Source: Micromonospora marina (lineage in GTDB: Bacteria > Actinomycetota > Actinomycetes > Mycobacteriales > Micromonosporaceae). Taken from it: DNA of 64,000 nucleotides. The stretch is from contig NZ_FMCV01000002.1 in the NCBI RefSeq assembly GCF_900091565.1, positions 124,001 to 188,000 of the forward strand, given 5' to 3'. The notes under the pieces were generated by a model that saw nothing but the letters and a program-made list of their open reading frames with translations, was not told the origin of the DNA and ran no database searches. Made by a program: the position numbers and the translations under genes. This document shows, piece by piece, positions 1-8,589 of the stretch. Position 1 is the first letter of the stretch, and the number at the start of each line of letters is the position of its first letter.

Positions 1-1
1 G

Positions 2-1630
2 GTCGACCCGGACGCCCTGATCGAACGGCTCACCGCGATCCAGCGGTTCCTGGGCGCGGTGGACGGCCACGTGCCGGACGCCCAGCTCGTCGCCGCGCAC
101 ACAGTGGTCGAGCGCGCCGGTGACCGGCTGGCCCTCTCCGGCCGGCACACGGTGGTCGCGCTCGCCGGTGCGACCGGCAGCGGCAAGTCGAGCCTGTTCA
201 ACTCGCTGGCGCGGCTCGACCTCTCCCCGGTGGGCGTACGCCGGCCCACCACGGGTGTCGCGCACGCCTGCGTGTGGGGCCCGCTGGACGGTGCGGTCCG
301 GCTGCTCGACTGGGTCGGGGTGCTGCCCCGGCACCGGTTCGTCCGGGAGAGCCCGCTCGACGGCGACGACGAGTCGAACCTGCACGGCCTGGTCCTGCTC
401 GACCTGCCGGACTTCGACTCGGTGCAGCACGGGCACCGGCTGGAGGTCGACCGCCTGCTCGGCCTGGTCGACCTGGTGGTCTGGGTGGTCGACCCGCAGA
501 AGTACGCCGACCGCGTGATCCACACCAGCTACCTGCGTGAGTTCCACAGGCACAAGGACGTCACAGTCGTGGTGCTCAACCAGGCCGACCGGCTGCACCC
601 GACCGAGTTGCCGAAGGTCCTCGACGACCTGCGCCGGCTGCTCGACGCCGACGGGCTGGGCGGGGTGCCGCTGCTGCCGACCGTCGCGGTGGACCCGAAC
701 GGGCTGGACGGGCTGCGGGCCGAACTGGAGCGTACGGTCGCCGAACGGCAGGCCGCCCTGCGCCGGCTCTCCGGCGACGTGGACGCCGTGGTGGCCGATC
801 TCGAACCGCTCGTGGGGCCGGAGCCGCCGCGCACCCGGCCCGGTGACGCCTCGGCGCAGGAGCTGACCCGGGCCCTGGCCGGGGCGGCCGGGGTGCCGAC
901 CGTGGCGCAGGCGGTCGAGGGCGCGTACCGGCACCGGGCGGTCGGCAACACCGGCTGGCCGCTGCTGCGGAGCTGGCGGAAGCTGCGGCCGGATCCGCTG
1001 CGCCGGTTGCACCTGCCCGGACAGGATCCGGACGCACCGGCGGAGAGCCTGGTCGCGGCCACCTCCGTACCCGATCCGACAGCCGCACAGCGCTCGGCGC
1101 TGACGCTGGCGATCCGCGCGGTGGCCGACCGGTCCGGCGCCGGTCTGCCGGCGCCGTGGCCGACGGCGGTGACCGCCGCGGCGCGGGCCCGGCAGGCCGA
1201 CCTGCCGGGTGCGCTCGACCACGCGGTCGCCGCGACCGACCTCGGCATGGACCGGCGGCCTGCCTGGTGGCGGGTGGTCGGCGTGCTCCAGTGGGTGGTC
1301 ACCCTGGCCGCGCTGGCCGGCCTGGCGTGGCTGCTCCTCGGGTACGCGCTGCGCCTGCTCGGCCTGCCGGAGCTGGAGCACCCGACGCTCGGCGTGGTGC
1401 CCTGGCCCACCGTCCTGCTGCTCGGTGGCCTGCTGGCCGGGCTGGTCGTCGCGGCGGTCACCCGGCCGGTGGTGGGGTGGGCCGCCCGGCGGGCCCGGCG
1501 GCGGGCCGAGGAGCGCCTGCTCACCTCGGTGGGCAGCATCGGGGAGAAGTACGTGCTGGACCCGGTCTGGGCGGTGCTGGCGCGCTACGGCACGGCCCGG
1601 GACGCGCTACGTGAGGCGGAACGGCGCTGA
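2..1630 (+). CDS. Membrane-associated P-loop GTPase (Era/dynamin-like), 5' end outside or at window edge
   Basis: The frame is open from the first bases, so the start may lie upstream of the window; the first start codon inside is GTG at 59. Counting from that GTG, the G1 P-loop GATGSGKS is at residues 37-44, the G3 motif DLPD at 115-118 and the G4 motif NQAD at 174-177, all typical of TRAFAC GTPases. A linker with little recognisable structure follows, then two hydrophobic segments near residues 405-428 and 445-470 with a basic cytoplasmic tail. Known relatives bind GTP and sit at the membrane; the cellular job of this actinobacterial family is unclear. Such genes often come in pairs of GTPases, and the partner would be upstream. 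Domain call is firm, role is inference. Confidence 0.85.
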   Translation, partial: VDPDALIERLTAIQRFLGAVDGHVPDAQLVAAHTVVERAGDRLALSGRHTVVALAGATGSGKSSLFNSLARLDLSPVGVRRPTTGVAHACVWGPLDGAVRLLDWVGVLPRHRFVRESPLDGDDESNLHGLVLLDLPDFDSVQHGHRLEVDRLLGLVDLVVWVVDPQKYADRVIHTSYLREFHRHKDVTVVVLNQADRLHPTELPKVLDDLRRLLDADGLGGVPLLPTVAVDPNGLDGLRAELERTVAERQAALRRLSGDVDAVVADLEPLVGPEPPRTRPGDASAQELTRALAGAAGVPTVAQAVEGAYRHRAVGNTGWPLLRSWRKLRPDPLRRLHLPGQDPDAPAESLVAATSVPDPTAAQRSALTLAIRAVADRSGAGLPAPWPTAVTAAARARQADLPGALDHAVAATDLGMDRRPAWWRVVGVLQWVVTLAALAGLAWLLLGYALRLLGLPELEHPTLGVVPWPTVLLLGGLLAGLVVAAVTRPVVGWAARRARRRAEERLLTSVGSIGEKYVLDPVWAVLARYGTARDALREAERR

Positions 1631-1682
1631 ACCCGGCGTGCTGACCGGTGTGGCGGCGGCCGGTGCGGCGTAGGGTCGATGC

Positions 1683-2909
1683 ATGGCCACGCCACAGACC
1701 CCCTACGACGCGGTGCTGCACGCCGCGCGCGACGTGACGAGGCTCGACTCGGCCCTGGACGCGGAGATGCTCGGCGCCGCGTTGCTGGGCAGCGTCTACG
1801 CCGTCGCGGAGCACGACCGGGAGCAGTCCGTCCGCGAGTTCGTCTCCGGCTTCCTCGCCGCCACGTCCCGGCGCCGCAGCGCCTCCGCGACCACACTGCG
1901 GGCCGTCTTCGCCGCCCTGGTGCCCGACGCCGAGGGCGCCGCCCGGGTCCGGCCCGGCGCGCACGCCCCGTCGTGGGCCGGCCAGCTCGGCCGGGTACGC
2001 GTCACCGGCGCCTGGGCCTACGGCGACGTGTACGGCGACCAGACCTCCTACCTCGCCACGTTCGCGTACGACGACGAGGATGAGGGCGGCCCGGAGCACG
2101 CGCTGGTGGCCCTCGTCGACCACAACATCGGCATCACCAAGGACGTCTTCGTCGGCGGCCCGGCCGGACGGATCGTCGAGCAGGCCCGGGAGATCTGCAC
2201 CGAGGACGAGTTCACCTGGTTCCGCGCCGAGGACCCGGCCCGGATGCACGCCGAGGTGAGCCGTCACCTGGCGGTCACCGACGACCTCACCGAGCTGCCC
2301 GCACAGGGCTCGCTGGCCACCGACCGGGCGCTCGTGGGCGCGCGGCTGGCCGTACTCCCGGGGCCGACCCCGCCGGCCGATCCGGCGGTCGTGCCGCCGC
2401 TCACCGACGAGGAGCGCACCCGCATGGTCCGTGCCTTCCTCGACTCGCCCGAGGCGGCCCGGTTCGGGCTGCCCGAGGTGGCCGACGGCGAGCTGGCCTC
2501 GCTGCACTTCTGCCTCGGCCTGCTGCTCGACCACGCGGCCGGCTTTCCCGACGCCGACCCGATGCGGTGGAGCCCGATGGTCGCCGAGCTGTTCCTGCTC
2601 GACTGGGTGCACCGCCGGGCTGTGCTGGACATGGACGACGCGGCGATGCTGCCCCGGGTGCTGCGCGCCTGGGCGGCGTACGCGGCCCGGCAGCGTGGGC
2701 TGTCGCAGGCGGCCGCCGCCCGGACGGACGAGGCGATCACGGAGATGGTGCCGGAGTTCGCCCGGCTCTACAGCACCGGCGAGCGGCGCAGCCCGGCCAC
2801 CGCGGCGGTGGCCCAGCTCATGGCGGACGGGGTGGACCCGGACGACCCGGAGGCGCTCGACGCCTGGATCGAGGCGAACCGTCACCGCCTGACCGACGAC
2901 CCGGCCTAG
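1683..2909 (+). CDS. Conserved hypothetical protein, 408 aa, soluble
   Basis: I do not recognise the family. ATG start lies 52 bases after the GTPase stop with no strong ribosome binding site. The protein has no signal peptide or membrane segment; it is rich in Ala, Asp and Glu, with a central stretch mentioning an EDEFTWFRAED motif near residue 185 and helical, acidic C-terminal half containing a Trp-rich patch (residues ~295-325). The length and continuous high-GC codon pattern support a real gene, and the competing frames look like shadows. It could be co-transcribed with the GTPase gene, but nothing in the sequence ties the functions together. Confidence 0.75.
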   Translation: MATPQTPYDAVLHAARDVTRLDSALDAEMLGAALLGSVYAVAEHDREQSVREFVSGFLAATSRRRSASATTLRAVFAALVPDAEGAARVRPGAHAPSWAGQLGRVRVTGAWAYGDVYGDQTSYLATFAYDDEDEGGPEHALVALVDHNIGITKDVFVGGPAGRIVEQAREICTEDEFTWFRAEDPARMHAEVSRHLAVTDDLTELPAQGSLATDRALVGARLAVLPGPTPPADPAVVPPLTDEERTRMVRAFLDSPEAARFGLPEVADGELASLHFCLGLLLDHAAGFPDADPMRWSPMVAELFLLDWVHRRAVLDMDDAAMLPRVLRAWAAYAARQRGLSQAAAARTDEAITEMVPEFARLYSTGERRSPATAAVAQLMADGVDPDDPEALDAWIEANRHRLTDDPA

Positions 2910-2943
2910 GCGACCGCGCCTCGCCTGATCGGCATCATGTGGA

Positions 2944-3744
2944 TCATGAGGTGTGGGAGACCGCCGGGCCGGACGGGACAGACGTGGCGGACGGATCGGC
3001 GGGACCGGACGGATCGGCGGGACCGGACGGATCCGATGGGCTGGACGGATCCGATGGGCTGGACGGATCCGATGGGCTGGACGGGCCGGACGAGCCTCCC
3101 GAGGGCGTCGGCTCGGCGGTCGTGACCGACGGCTCGGGGCTCGGGCTCGGGCTCGGCTCGGGCGTCGGCGAGGGCGGGTCCGACGGGGAGGATGACGGCG
3201 AGGGCGACGGCGAGGGCGACGGCGACGGCGAGGGCATTGGCGACGGGCTCGGCGGACGGACCGGTGTGGGCCGGACCGGCGCGGACGGCGGCGGGGGCGC
3301 GGCGACCGGGCGGGACCGGTGCCGGGAGCCGAGGTCGCTGTCGTCGGGCAGGGCCGGTGCCGCCGGGAGCACCGGCCGCGCCGGGGGCACCGCTGTCACG
3401 TCGACGGCGGGCGTGGGCGTGGGCGTGGGCGTGGACGGCACCGGGGCCTGGGTGCCCCGGGGCATCGGGATGACCACCGGGCCGACCGAGGGGGTCGGCA
3501 GGAACGGCGTGCTGGTGTCGGGGAGGGCACTGCTGCCGACGGTGGCCGAGCCGGTGCTGATCGCGGCGAGGATCGGCATCGACGCGGTGCCGGCGAGCAG
3601 TGCCACGGTGAGCAGGTAGCCACGGCTGGGACCGCCGGTGCCGGGGGCGCGGTGCGCACCCACGACCCGGCGGTACGGGGAGGCGGGCAGCGCCCGGTGC
3701 CGGCCGAGGAAGGGCGTACCGGGCGGACCCTCTGGTTCGGACAC
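2944..3744 (-). CDS. Membrane-anchored Ser/Pro-rich protein with tandem SPSDPS repeats
   Basis: I place the start at the GTG at 3744, giving 266 residues, because GAGGAG lies six to seven bases upstream; a longer frame begins at 3819. Residues ~40-65 form one hydrophobic segment preceded by basic residues, so the protein is likely a type II membrane protein or secreted with an uncleaved anchor. The rest is low complexity: TPTPTP, then PSPSPSP, then five 18-bp-encoded repeats of the type DPSSPS/DPSGPA. No enzymatic domain is visible. Ser/Thr/Pro-rich stalks of this kind usually sit outside the membrane, sometimes glycosylated. The gene converges with the 408-aa protein, 34 bases apart. Function unknown. 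Confidence 0.65.
   Translation of the reverse strand: MSEPEGPPGTPFLGRHRALPASPYRRVVGAHRAPGTGGPSRGYLLTVALLAGTASMPILAAISTGSATVGSSALPDTSTPFLPTPSVGPVVIPMPRGTQAPVPSTPTPTPTPAVDVTAVPPARPVLPAAPALPDDSDLGSRHRSRPVAAPPPPSAPVRPTPVRPPSPSPMPSPSPSPSPSPSPSSSPSDPPSPTPEPSPSPSPEPSVTTAEPTPSGGSSGPSSPSDPSSPSDPSSPSDPSGPADPSGPADPSATSVPSGPAVSHTS
2993..3082. repeat. Five tandem 18-bp units inside a coding sequence
   Basis: Two units of GGATCGGCGGGACCGGAC are followed by three identical units of GGATCCGATGGGCTGGAC (3029-3046, 3047-3064, 3065-3082). In the minus-strand gene they encode the repeated hexapeptide (S/G)P(S/A)DPS. The perfect identity of the last three points to recent slippage or unequal crossing-over. Confidence 0.9.
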
Positions 3745-3868
3745 CGGCACACTCCTCACGTACGGACGGGACGGGGAGAGCACGCGCGGATAATCGGACA
3801 AATGCCGCGCGAGGCTCATCGCCAGCTTGACCCAGTGACACTCAGTTCACCAGCCGCAACCGCGTGTC

Positions 3869-3887
3869 GACACACAATTTGTGCGTC
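3869..3887. promoter_or_regulatory. 19-bp palindromic operator candidate upstream of the 2-oxo acid dehydrogenase operon
   Basis: GACACACAATTTGTGCGTC is an imperfect palindrome with one mismatched pair around a central base, core CACAAnTTGTG. It is the clearest regulatory signal in the 487-base gene-free stretch 3745-4231 between two divergent genes. It lies 345 bases before the E1alpha start and 125 bases before the Pro-rich gene start, so either could be the target. A possible -10 element TACTGT is at 3963-3968; otherwise I see nothing coding in this interval. Confidence 0.45.
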
Positions 3888-4231
3888 AACCACTCCCGTC
3901 AACGCGGACAAAAGCGGTTATCCGTCATGAACCTGATGGAACCTCACCGGCGGGGGAGGCCATACTGTGGGCCCGCTCACCTCCTCTGCAATCATTCAGA
4001 CACGACGGCAACGCAGCCGCCACCTCCGCGTACCCCGCGGCTGGTGCGGAACGGCGCCGGCGCTCCCGGGCCTGGGTCTGTCCCCGACCGACTCCGGCTC
4101 ACGCCGCGCGGCAACCCCTACCGGGGTCAGGCGCGGTCGCCAGGGACCGACCCGGCACCAGCCGGGCGGGCGCACGAGGTGCTCGGCTCGGGTAACCCCC
4201 GGCGCCGGCGCAGACAGACAGGGAGAGACGG

Positions 4232-5410
4232 ATGGCAAAGGGCGACCCCGGGGCCGCCACCCGCAGCAAGCGGGCCGCACCCCGCACCAGACGCGCCGCC
4301 GCGACCGGTGAACCGGAACTCGTACAGCTGCTCACCCCCGAGGGTGAGCGGATCGAGAGCGCGCTCGGCCCGGACGGGACCGAGTACCGCGTCGACTTCA
4401 CCGACGAGGAGTACCGCGGGCTGTACCGCGACCTCGTCCTGGTCCGCAAGCTGGACGCCGAGGCCACCGCCCTGCAGCGCCAGGGCGAGCTGGGACTGTG
4501 GGCCAGCCTGCTGGGCCAGGAGGCCGCGCAGGTCGGCTCCGGCCGGGCGCTGCGCACGCAGGACATGGCGTTCCCGACCTACCGCGAGCACGGCGTGCTC
4601 TACTGCCGCGGCATCGACCCGATCATGCCGCTGGGCCTGTTCCGCGGCGTCGACCAGGGCGGCTGGGACCCGAACGAGTTCAAGTTCAACATGTACACGA
4701 TCGTCATCGGGGCGCAGACCCTGCACGCGACCGGGTACGCCATGGGTGTCGCAATGGACGGCAAGACCGGCGGCGAGGACGGCGAGGCGGTCATCGCCTA
4801 CTTCGGCGACGGCGCCACCAGCCAGGGCGACGTCAACGAGTCGTTCGTCTGGGCCAGCGTCTTCAACGCCCCGCTGGTGTTCTTCTGCCAGAACAACCAG
4901 TACGCCATCTCCGAGCCGCTGGAGCGGCAGACCCGCGTGCCGCTGTACCGGCGGGCCGGCGGGTTCGGCTTCCCCGGCGTCCGGGTGGACGGCAACGACG
5001 TGCTCGCGTCGTACGCGGTGACCCGGCACGCGCTGGACAACGCGCGCAACGGCCAGGGCCCGAGCCTGATCGAGGCGTACACCTACCGGATGGGCGCGCA
5101 CACCACCTCCGACGACCCGACCCGCTACCGCATCGCCAGCGAGGTCGAGGCGTGGCAGGCCAAGGACCCGATCGCCCGGATGAAGGCGTTCCTGACCAAG
5201 CAGAAGATCGCCGACGAGTCGTTCTTCACCGCTGTCGACGAGCAGGCCCGCACCGAGTCGGTGCACCTGCGCGAGCGCGTGCTCGCCATGCCCGACCCGC
5301 AGCCGGTGACCATGTTCGACCACGTCTACCCCAACGGCTCTCCCGAGCTGGACGAGCAGCGGGCCCGGTTCACGCAGTACATGGAGTCCTTCGAGGGGAG
5401 CGCGCACTGA
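4232..5410 (+). CDS. pdhA: 2-oxo acid (pyruvate / branched-chain) dehydrogenase E1 component, alpha subunit
   Basis: The 392-residue protein is a thiamine-diphosphate E1 alpha chain: it carries the ThDP/Mg motif starting GDGATSQGDVNES and ending NNQYAIS, and the substrate-loop region YRMGAHTTSDDPTRYR that is phosphorylated in mitochondrial homologues. With E1beta it decarboxylates a 2-oxo acid and passes the acyl group to the E2 lipoyl arm. The start ATG follows GGGAGAGACGG. The gene begins a tight E1alpha-E1beta-E2 operon. The family is usually named pyruvate dehydrogenase alpha, but its closest characterised actinobacterial counterparts, as I recall them, belong to branched-chain keto-acid dehydrogenase, so the substrate is uncertain. 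No E3 gene is in the window. Confidence 0.93.
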   Translation: MAKGDPGAATRSKRAAPRTRRAAATGEPELVQLLTPEGERIESALGPDGTEYRVDFTDEEYRGLYRDLVLVRKLDAEATALQRQGELGLWASLLGQEAAQVGSGRALRTQDMAFPTYREHGVLYCRGIDPIMPLGLFRGVDQGGWDPNEFKFNMYTIVIGAQTLHATGYAMGVAMDGKTGGEDGEAVIAYFGDGATSQGDVNESFVWASVFNAPLVFFCQNNQYAISEPLERQTRVPLYRRAGGFGFPGVRVDGNDVLASYAVTRHALDNARNGQGPSLIEAYTYRMGAHTTSDDPTRYRIASEVEAWQAKDPIARMKAFLTKQKIADESFFTAVDEQARTESVHLRERVLAMPDPQPVTMFDHVYPNGSPELDEQRARFTQYMESFEGSAH

Positions 5411-6399
5411 TGGCCACGGAGACGCTCACCCTCGGCAAGGCGCTCAACACCGGCCTGCGGCGGGCCCTGGAGAACGACCCCAAGGTCGTCATCATGGGCG
5501 AGGACGTCGGCAAGCTCGGCGGCGTGTTCCGGATCACCGACGGTCTCCAGAAGGACTTCGGCGACCAGCGCGTGATCGACACCCCGCTGGCCGAGTCCGG
5601 CATCATCGGCACCGCTGTCGGCCTCGCCATCCGCGGCTTCCGGCCGGTCTGCGAGATCCAGTTCGACGGCTTCGTCTACCCCGCGTACGACCAGATCGTG
5701 TCGCAGGTGGCGAAGATGCACTACCGCTCGCAGGGCAAGGTGCGGATCCCGATGGTCATCCGCATCCCGTTCGGCGGCGGCATCGGCGCTGTCGAGCACC
5801 ACTCCGAGTCGCCCGAGGCGTACTTCGCGCACACCGCCGGTCTGAAGGTGGTGAGCTGCGCGAACCCGCAGGACGCGTACGTGATGATCCAGCAGGCGAT
5901 CGCGTCGGACGACCCGATCGTGTTCCTGGAGCCGAAGCGGCGCTACTGGGAGAAGGGTCCGGTGGACCTGGACGCGCCGATCGTCGACGCGTACCCGCTG
6001 CACGCGGCCCGGGTCGCGCGGCCCGGCACGGACGCGACGGTGCTGGCGTACGGCCCGATGGTCCGCACCGCGCTCGACGCGGCCACCGCCGCCGCCGAGG
6101 ACGGCCGCGAGCTGGAGGTCATCGACCTGCGCACGATCTCGCCGCTGGACCTGACCGCCGCGTACGAGTCGGTGCGGCGCACCGGCCGCTGCGTGGTGGT
6201 GCACGAGGCCCCGGGCAACCTGGGTCTCGGGTCGGAGATCGCGGCCCGGATCACCGAGGAGTGCTTCTACTCCCTGGAGTCCCCGGTGTTGCGGGTGACC
6301 GGCTTCGACACCCCCTACCCGGCCGCCCGGGTGGAGGAGGAGTACCTGCCCGACCTGGACCGGGTGCTCGACGCCGTCGACCGCACGTTCGGCTGGTGA
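5410..6399 (+). CDS. pdhB: 2-oxo acid dehydrogenase E1 component, beta subunit
   Basis: The ATG overlaps the E1alpha stop by one base (TGATG), indicating translational coupling. The 329-residue product starts ATETLTLGKALNTGLRRALE and shows the transketolase pyrimidine-binding domain (MGEDVGKLGGVF, DTPLAESGIIGTAVGLA) followed by the transketolase C-terminal domain (VIDLRTISPLD, VVHEAPGNLGLGSEIA). Together with the alpha chain it forms the alpha2beta2 E1 decarboxylase. Length is normal for the family. As with E1alpha, the sequence does not by itself separate pyruvate from branched-chain 2-oxo acids. Confidence 0.93.
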   Translation: MATETLTLGKALNTGLRRALENDPKVVIMGEDVGKLGGVFRITDGLQKDFGDQRVIDTPLAESGIIGTAVGLAIRGFRPVCEIQFDGFVYPAYDQIVSQVAKMHYRSQGKVRIPMVIRIPFGGGIGAVEHHSESPEAYFAHTAGLKVVSCANPQDAYVMIQQAIASDDPIVFLEPKRRYWEKGPVDLDAPIVDAYPLHAARVARPGTDATVLAYGPMVRTALDAATAAAEDGRELEVIDLRTISPLDLTAAYESVRRTGRCVVVHEAPGNLGLGSEIAARITEECFYSLESPVLRVTGFDTPYPAARVEEEYLPDLDRVLDAVDRTFGW

Positions 6400-6404
6400 G
6401 CGGC

Positions 6405-7880
6405 ATGTCCCGGATCAAGGAGTTCAACCTTCCCGACCTGGGCGAGGGCCTGACCGAGGGCGAGATCCTCGCCTGGCTGGTCAAGGTCGGCGACGACATC
6501 GAGCTCAACCAGCCGATCGTCGAGGTCGAGACCGCCAAGGCGGCGGTCGAGATCCCGGCGAAGTGGGCCGGACGGGTGCAGGCGATCTTCCACCCGGAGG
6601 GGTCCACTGTCGAGGTCGGCGTGCCGATCATCGCGATCGACACCGACCCGAACGCCGGGCCGATCGAGGAGTCGACCACCGCCGCCCCGGCGTCGGACCT
6701 GCCCGCACCGTCGGCCGCGTCGCTCGCCGCGGTCGAGGTCGCGCCGGCCGAGGGCATGGTCGAGCCGGGCCTGATCGGCGGTGTCGCCCCGGGTGGGCGT
6801 ACCGCCGTGCTGGTCGGCTACGGCCCGCGCAACGCCCCGGCGAAGCGCCGCCCGCGCAAGGGCGACGTACCGGCTCAGCCGGCGGCACCGGTTCAGGCCG
6901 CCGCCCCGGCGGCACCCGCGCCGGCCGCGCCCGCGCCGGTGGCGCCTGTTCCCGCGACGGCGGTGAACGGCAACGGCCGGGTCTCCGGTCCGGTGCTGGC
7001 CAAGCCGCCGGTCCGCAAGCTGGCGAAGGACCTCGGCATCGACCTGGCCACGCTCACCGGCTCGGGTCCGCTGGGCTCGATCACCCGTGAGGACGTACAG
7101 CGGGCGGCGAGCGCGACAGCGACGGCGGCCGAACCGCAACCGGTCGCGGCACCGGCCGCGTCGGCCGCGAGCTTCGGCGCGGACCGCGAGCAGCGCATCC
7201 CGGTCAAGGGGGTACGCAAGCTCACCGCGGAGAACACGGCCCGCTCGGCGTTCACCGCCCCGCACGTGACGGAGTTCCTGACCGTCGACGTGACCCGGGC
7301 GATGAAGGCGCTGGACCGGCTCCGCGACCGGCGCGAGTGGCGCGACGTCCGGGTGTCGCCGCTGCTGCTGGTCGCCAAGGCGGTGCTGCTGGCGGTCAAG
7401 CGGTACCCGATGGTCAACTCGACCTGGGCCGGCGACGAGATCGTGGTGAAGGAGTACGTCAACCTCGGCATCGCGGCGGCCACCGAGCGCGGCCTGATCG
7501 TGCCGAACATCAAGGACGCCGGGCGGCTCTCGCTGCGCGAGCTGGCGGACGCGATGACGGAACTGGTGCAGACCGCGAAGTCGGGCAAGACGTCCCCGGC
7601 GGACATGTCCGGCGGCACGCTCACCATCACCAACGTCGGCGTCTTCGGCGTCGACACCGGTACGCCGATCCTGCCCCCGGGCGAGTCGGCGATCCTCGCC
7701 TTCGGCGCGGTACGGGAACAGCCGTGGGTGCACAAGGGCAAGGTGAAGCCGCGCCTGGTGACCACGCTGGGTCTGTCCTTCGACCACCGGATCATCGACG
7801 GTGAACTGGGTTCGAAGTTCCTCCGCGACATCGGGGACTTCCTGGCCGACCCGGAGGCGGCGCTACTCGCCTGGACCTGA
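6405..7880 (+). CDS. pdhC: Dihydrolipoamide acyltransferase (E2) of the 2-oxo acid dehydrogenase complex
   Basis: Three domains are visible in 491 residues: one N-terminal lipoyl domain with the lipoylated Lys in VEVETAKAAVEIP (residues ~40-52), an Ala/Pro linker, a peripheral E3-binding domain (VRKLAKDLGIDLATLTGSG, ~200-225), and the catalytic acyltransferase domain ending with the DHRIIDG active-site motif. It transfers the acyl group from lipoate to CoA. The ATG is 5 bases past the E1beta stop; a GTG at 6396 overlapping that stop is an alternative start. A single lipoyl domain carrying ETAKA rather than ETDKA is what I associate with branched-chain-type E2 proteins. A strong terminator follows. 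Confidence 0.92.
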   Translation: MSRIKEFNLPDLGEGLTEGEILAWLVKVGDDIELNQPIVEVETAKAAVEIPAKWAGRVQAIFHPEGSTVEVGVPIIAIDTDPNAGPIEESTTAAPASDLPAPSAASLAAVEVAPAEGMVEPGLIGGVAPGGRTAVLVGYGPRNAPAKRRPRKGDVPAQPAAPVQAAAPAAPAPAAPAPVAPVPATAVNGNGRVSGPVLAKPPVRKLAKDLGIDLATLTGSGPLGSITREDVQRAASATATAAEPQPVAAPAASAASFGADREQRIPVKGVRKLTAENTARSAFTAPHVTEFLTVDVTRAMKALDRLRDRREWRDVRVSPLLLVAKAVLLAVKRYPMVNSTWAGDEIVVKEYVNLGIAAATERGLIVPNIKDAGRLSLRELADAMTELVQTAKSGKTSPADMSGGTLTITNVGVFGVDTGTPILPPGESAILAFGAVREQPWVHKGKVKPRLVTTLGLSFDHRIIDGELGSKFLRDIGDFLADPEAALLAWT

Positions 7881-7894
7881 CGCACCACCGCTCC

Positions 7895-7948
7895 GGTCAC
7901 GGCCGGTGTGCCACGGGTGAACGCCCGGCACACCGGCCGTGACCTTTT
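7895..7948 (+). terminator. Rho-independent terminator of the E1-E2 operon
   Basis: An 18-bp perfect stem (7895-7912 with 7927-7944) closes a 14-base loop and is followed by TTTT, 15 bases after the E2 stop. Confidence 0.9.
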
Positions 7949-8103
7949 GGGAAAGGAATCATCGGATCATGGGGCACGAGTGCCTACGATCCTTCGGCAC
8001 GTGGCTCAGCTCACCTAATAATCGATGGCGCTCGGCGGTCCGGTGCGCTTGAATAGAGACATCAAGGGGCTGACAACCGAATAGCCAGGAGGAGAGACCC
8101 AAG

Positions 8104-8241
8104 ATGAGCATGATCGAGCGAATCCGCACCCGCCGCGACGCCAACCGCCGCGCCCGCGCCATCGAGCACGCGCTGCGTTCCGCCAACTCGCCCGCGGTCC
8201 GCGAGGAGCTTCTCGCCATCGCCCAGCGTCACATGAGCTGA
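8104..8241 (+). CDS. Small conserved-looking basic protein, 45 aa
   Basis: This gene is too short for ordinary ORF calling. The ATG is preceded by AGGAGGAGAG at ideal spacing, one of the best ribosome binding sites in the window. The product is strongly helical: a basic half (MSMIERIRTRRDANRRARA) followed by an amphipathic half ending EELLAIAQRHMS. It stands alone between two terminators, so it should have its own promoter; TAATAAT at 8015-8021 is a -10 candidate. I do not recognise the family. The combination of isolated transcription unit, strong translation signal and tiny product suggests an abundant small regulator or binding protein, but this is inference. Confidence 0.7.
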   Translation: MSMIERIRTRRDANRRARAIEHALRSANSPAVREELLAIAQRHMS

Positions 8242-8275
8242 CGCCACCGACCTTTCTCACCTCCTCCAGTTCGGA

Positions 8276-8301
8276 GACCCGCCCGGCACCGGGCGGGTCT
8301 T
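8276..8301 (+). terminator. Hairpin terminator after the 45-aa gene
   Basis: GACCCGCCCGG pairs with CCGGGCGGGTC around a very tight loop, followed by TTC, 35 bases past the stop. The rest of the 348-base gap 8242-8589 contains an inverted repeat CGGTTGGC-6-GCCAACCG at 8356-8377 and otherwise nothing I can assign. Confidence 0.7.
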
Positions 8302-8589
8302 CGGCGTATCGGCATCGGTCGGCACCGGGATTCCACCTCGCTTCACCGCCCGGTACGGTTGGCACGGTCGCCAACCGGCTGACTCCGGACGGATGCGGGG
8401 CAACGAAACCCGTCGACGTCGTCCGGTGACTTTCGGTGACCGCTGATGCTCCCCCGGGGCGGTCCCGGGCGACCACCGGATACGGTGCGGGGAGCGCGCA
8501 CGGCCGGTACCCGCCGGCGACGCCGGCAGCTGTGCCGACGGTTCCCCGACCGGCATCGGCGGCCGACCTGTGATGGAGGAGGCGCACCC

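Noticed and set aside
2906..3841. Second minus-strand frame across the Pro/Ser-rich gene
   Set aside because: The frame at 2944-3744 has a membrane segment, repeat periodicity and ribosome site; the other is Arg-rich and unstructured.
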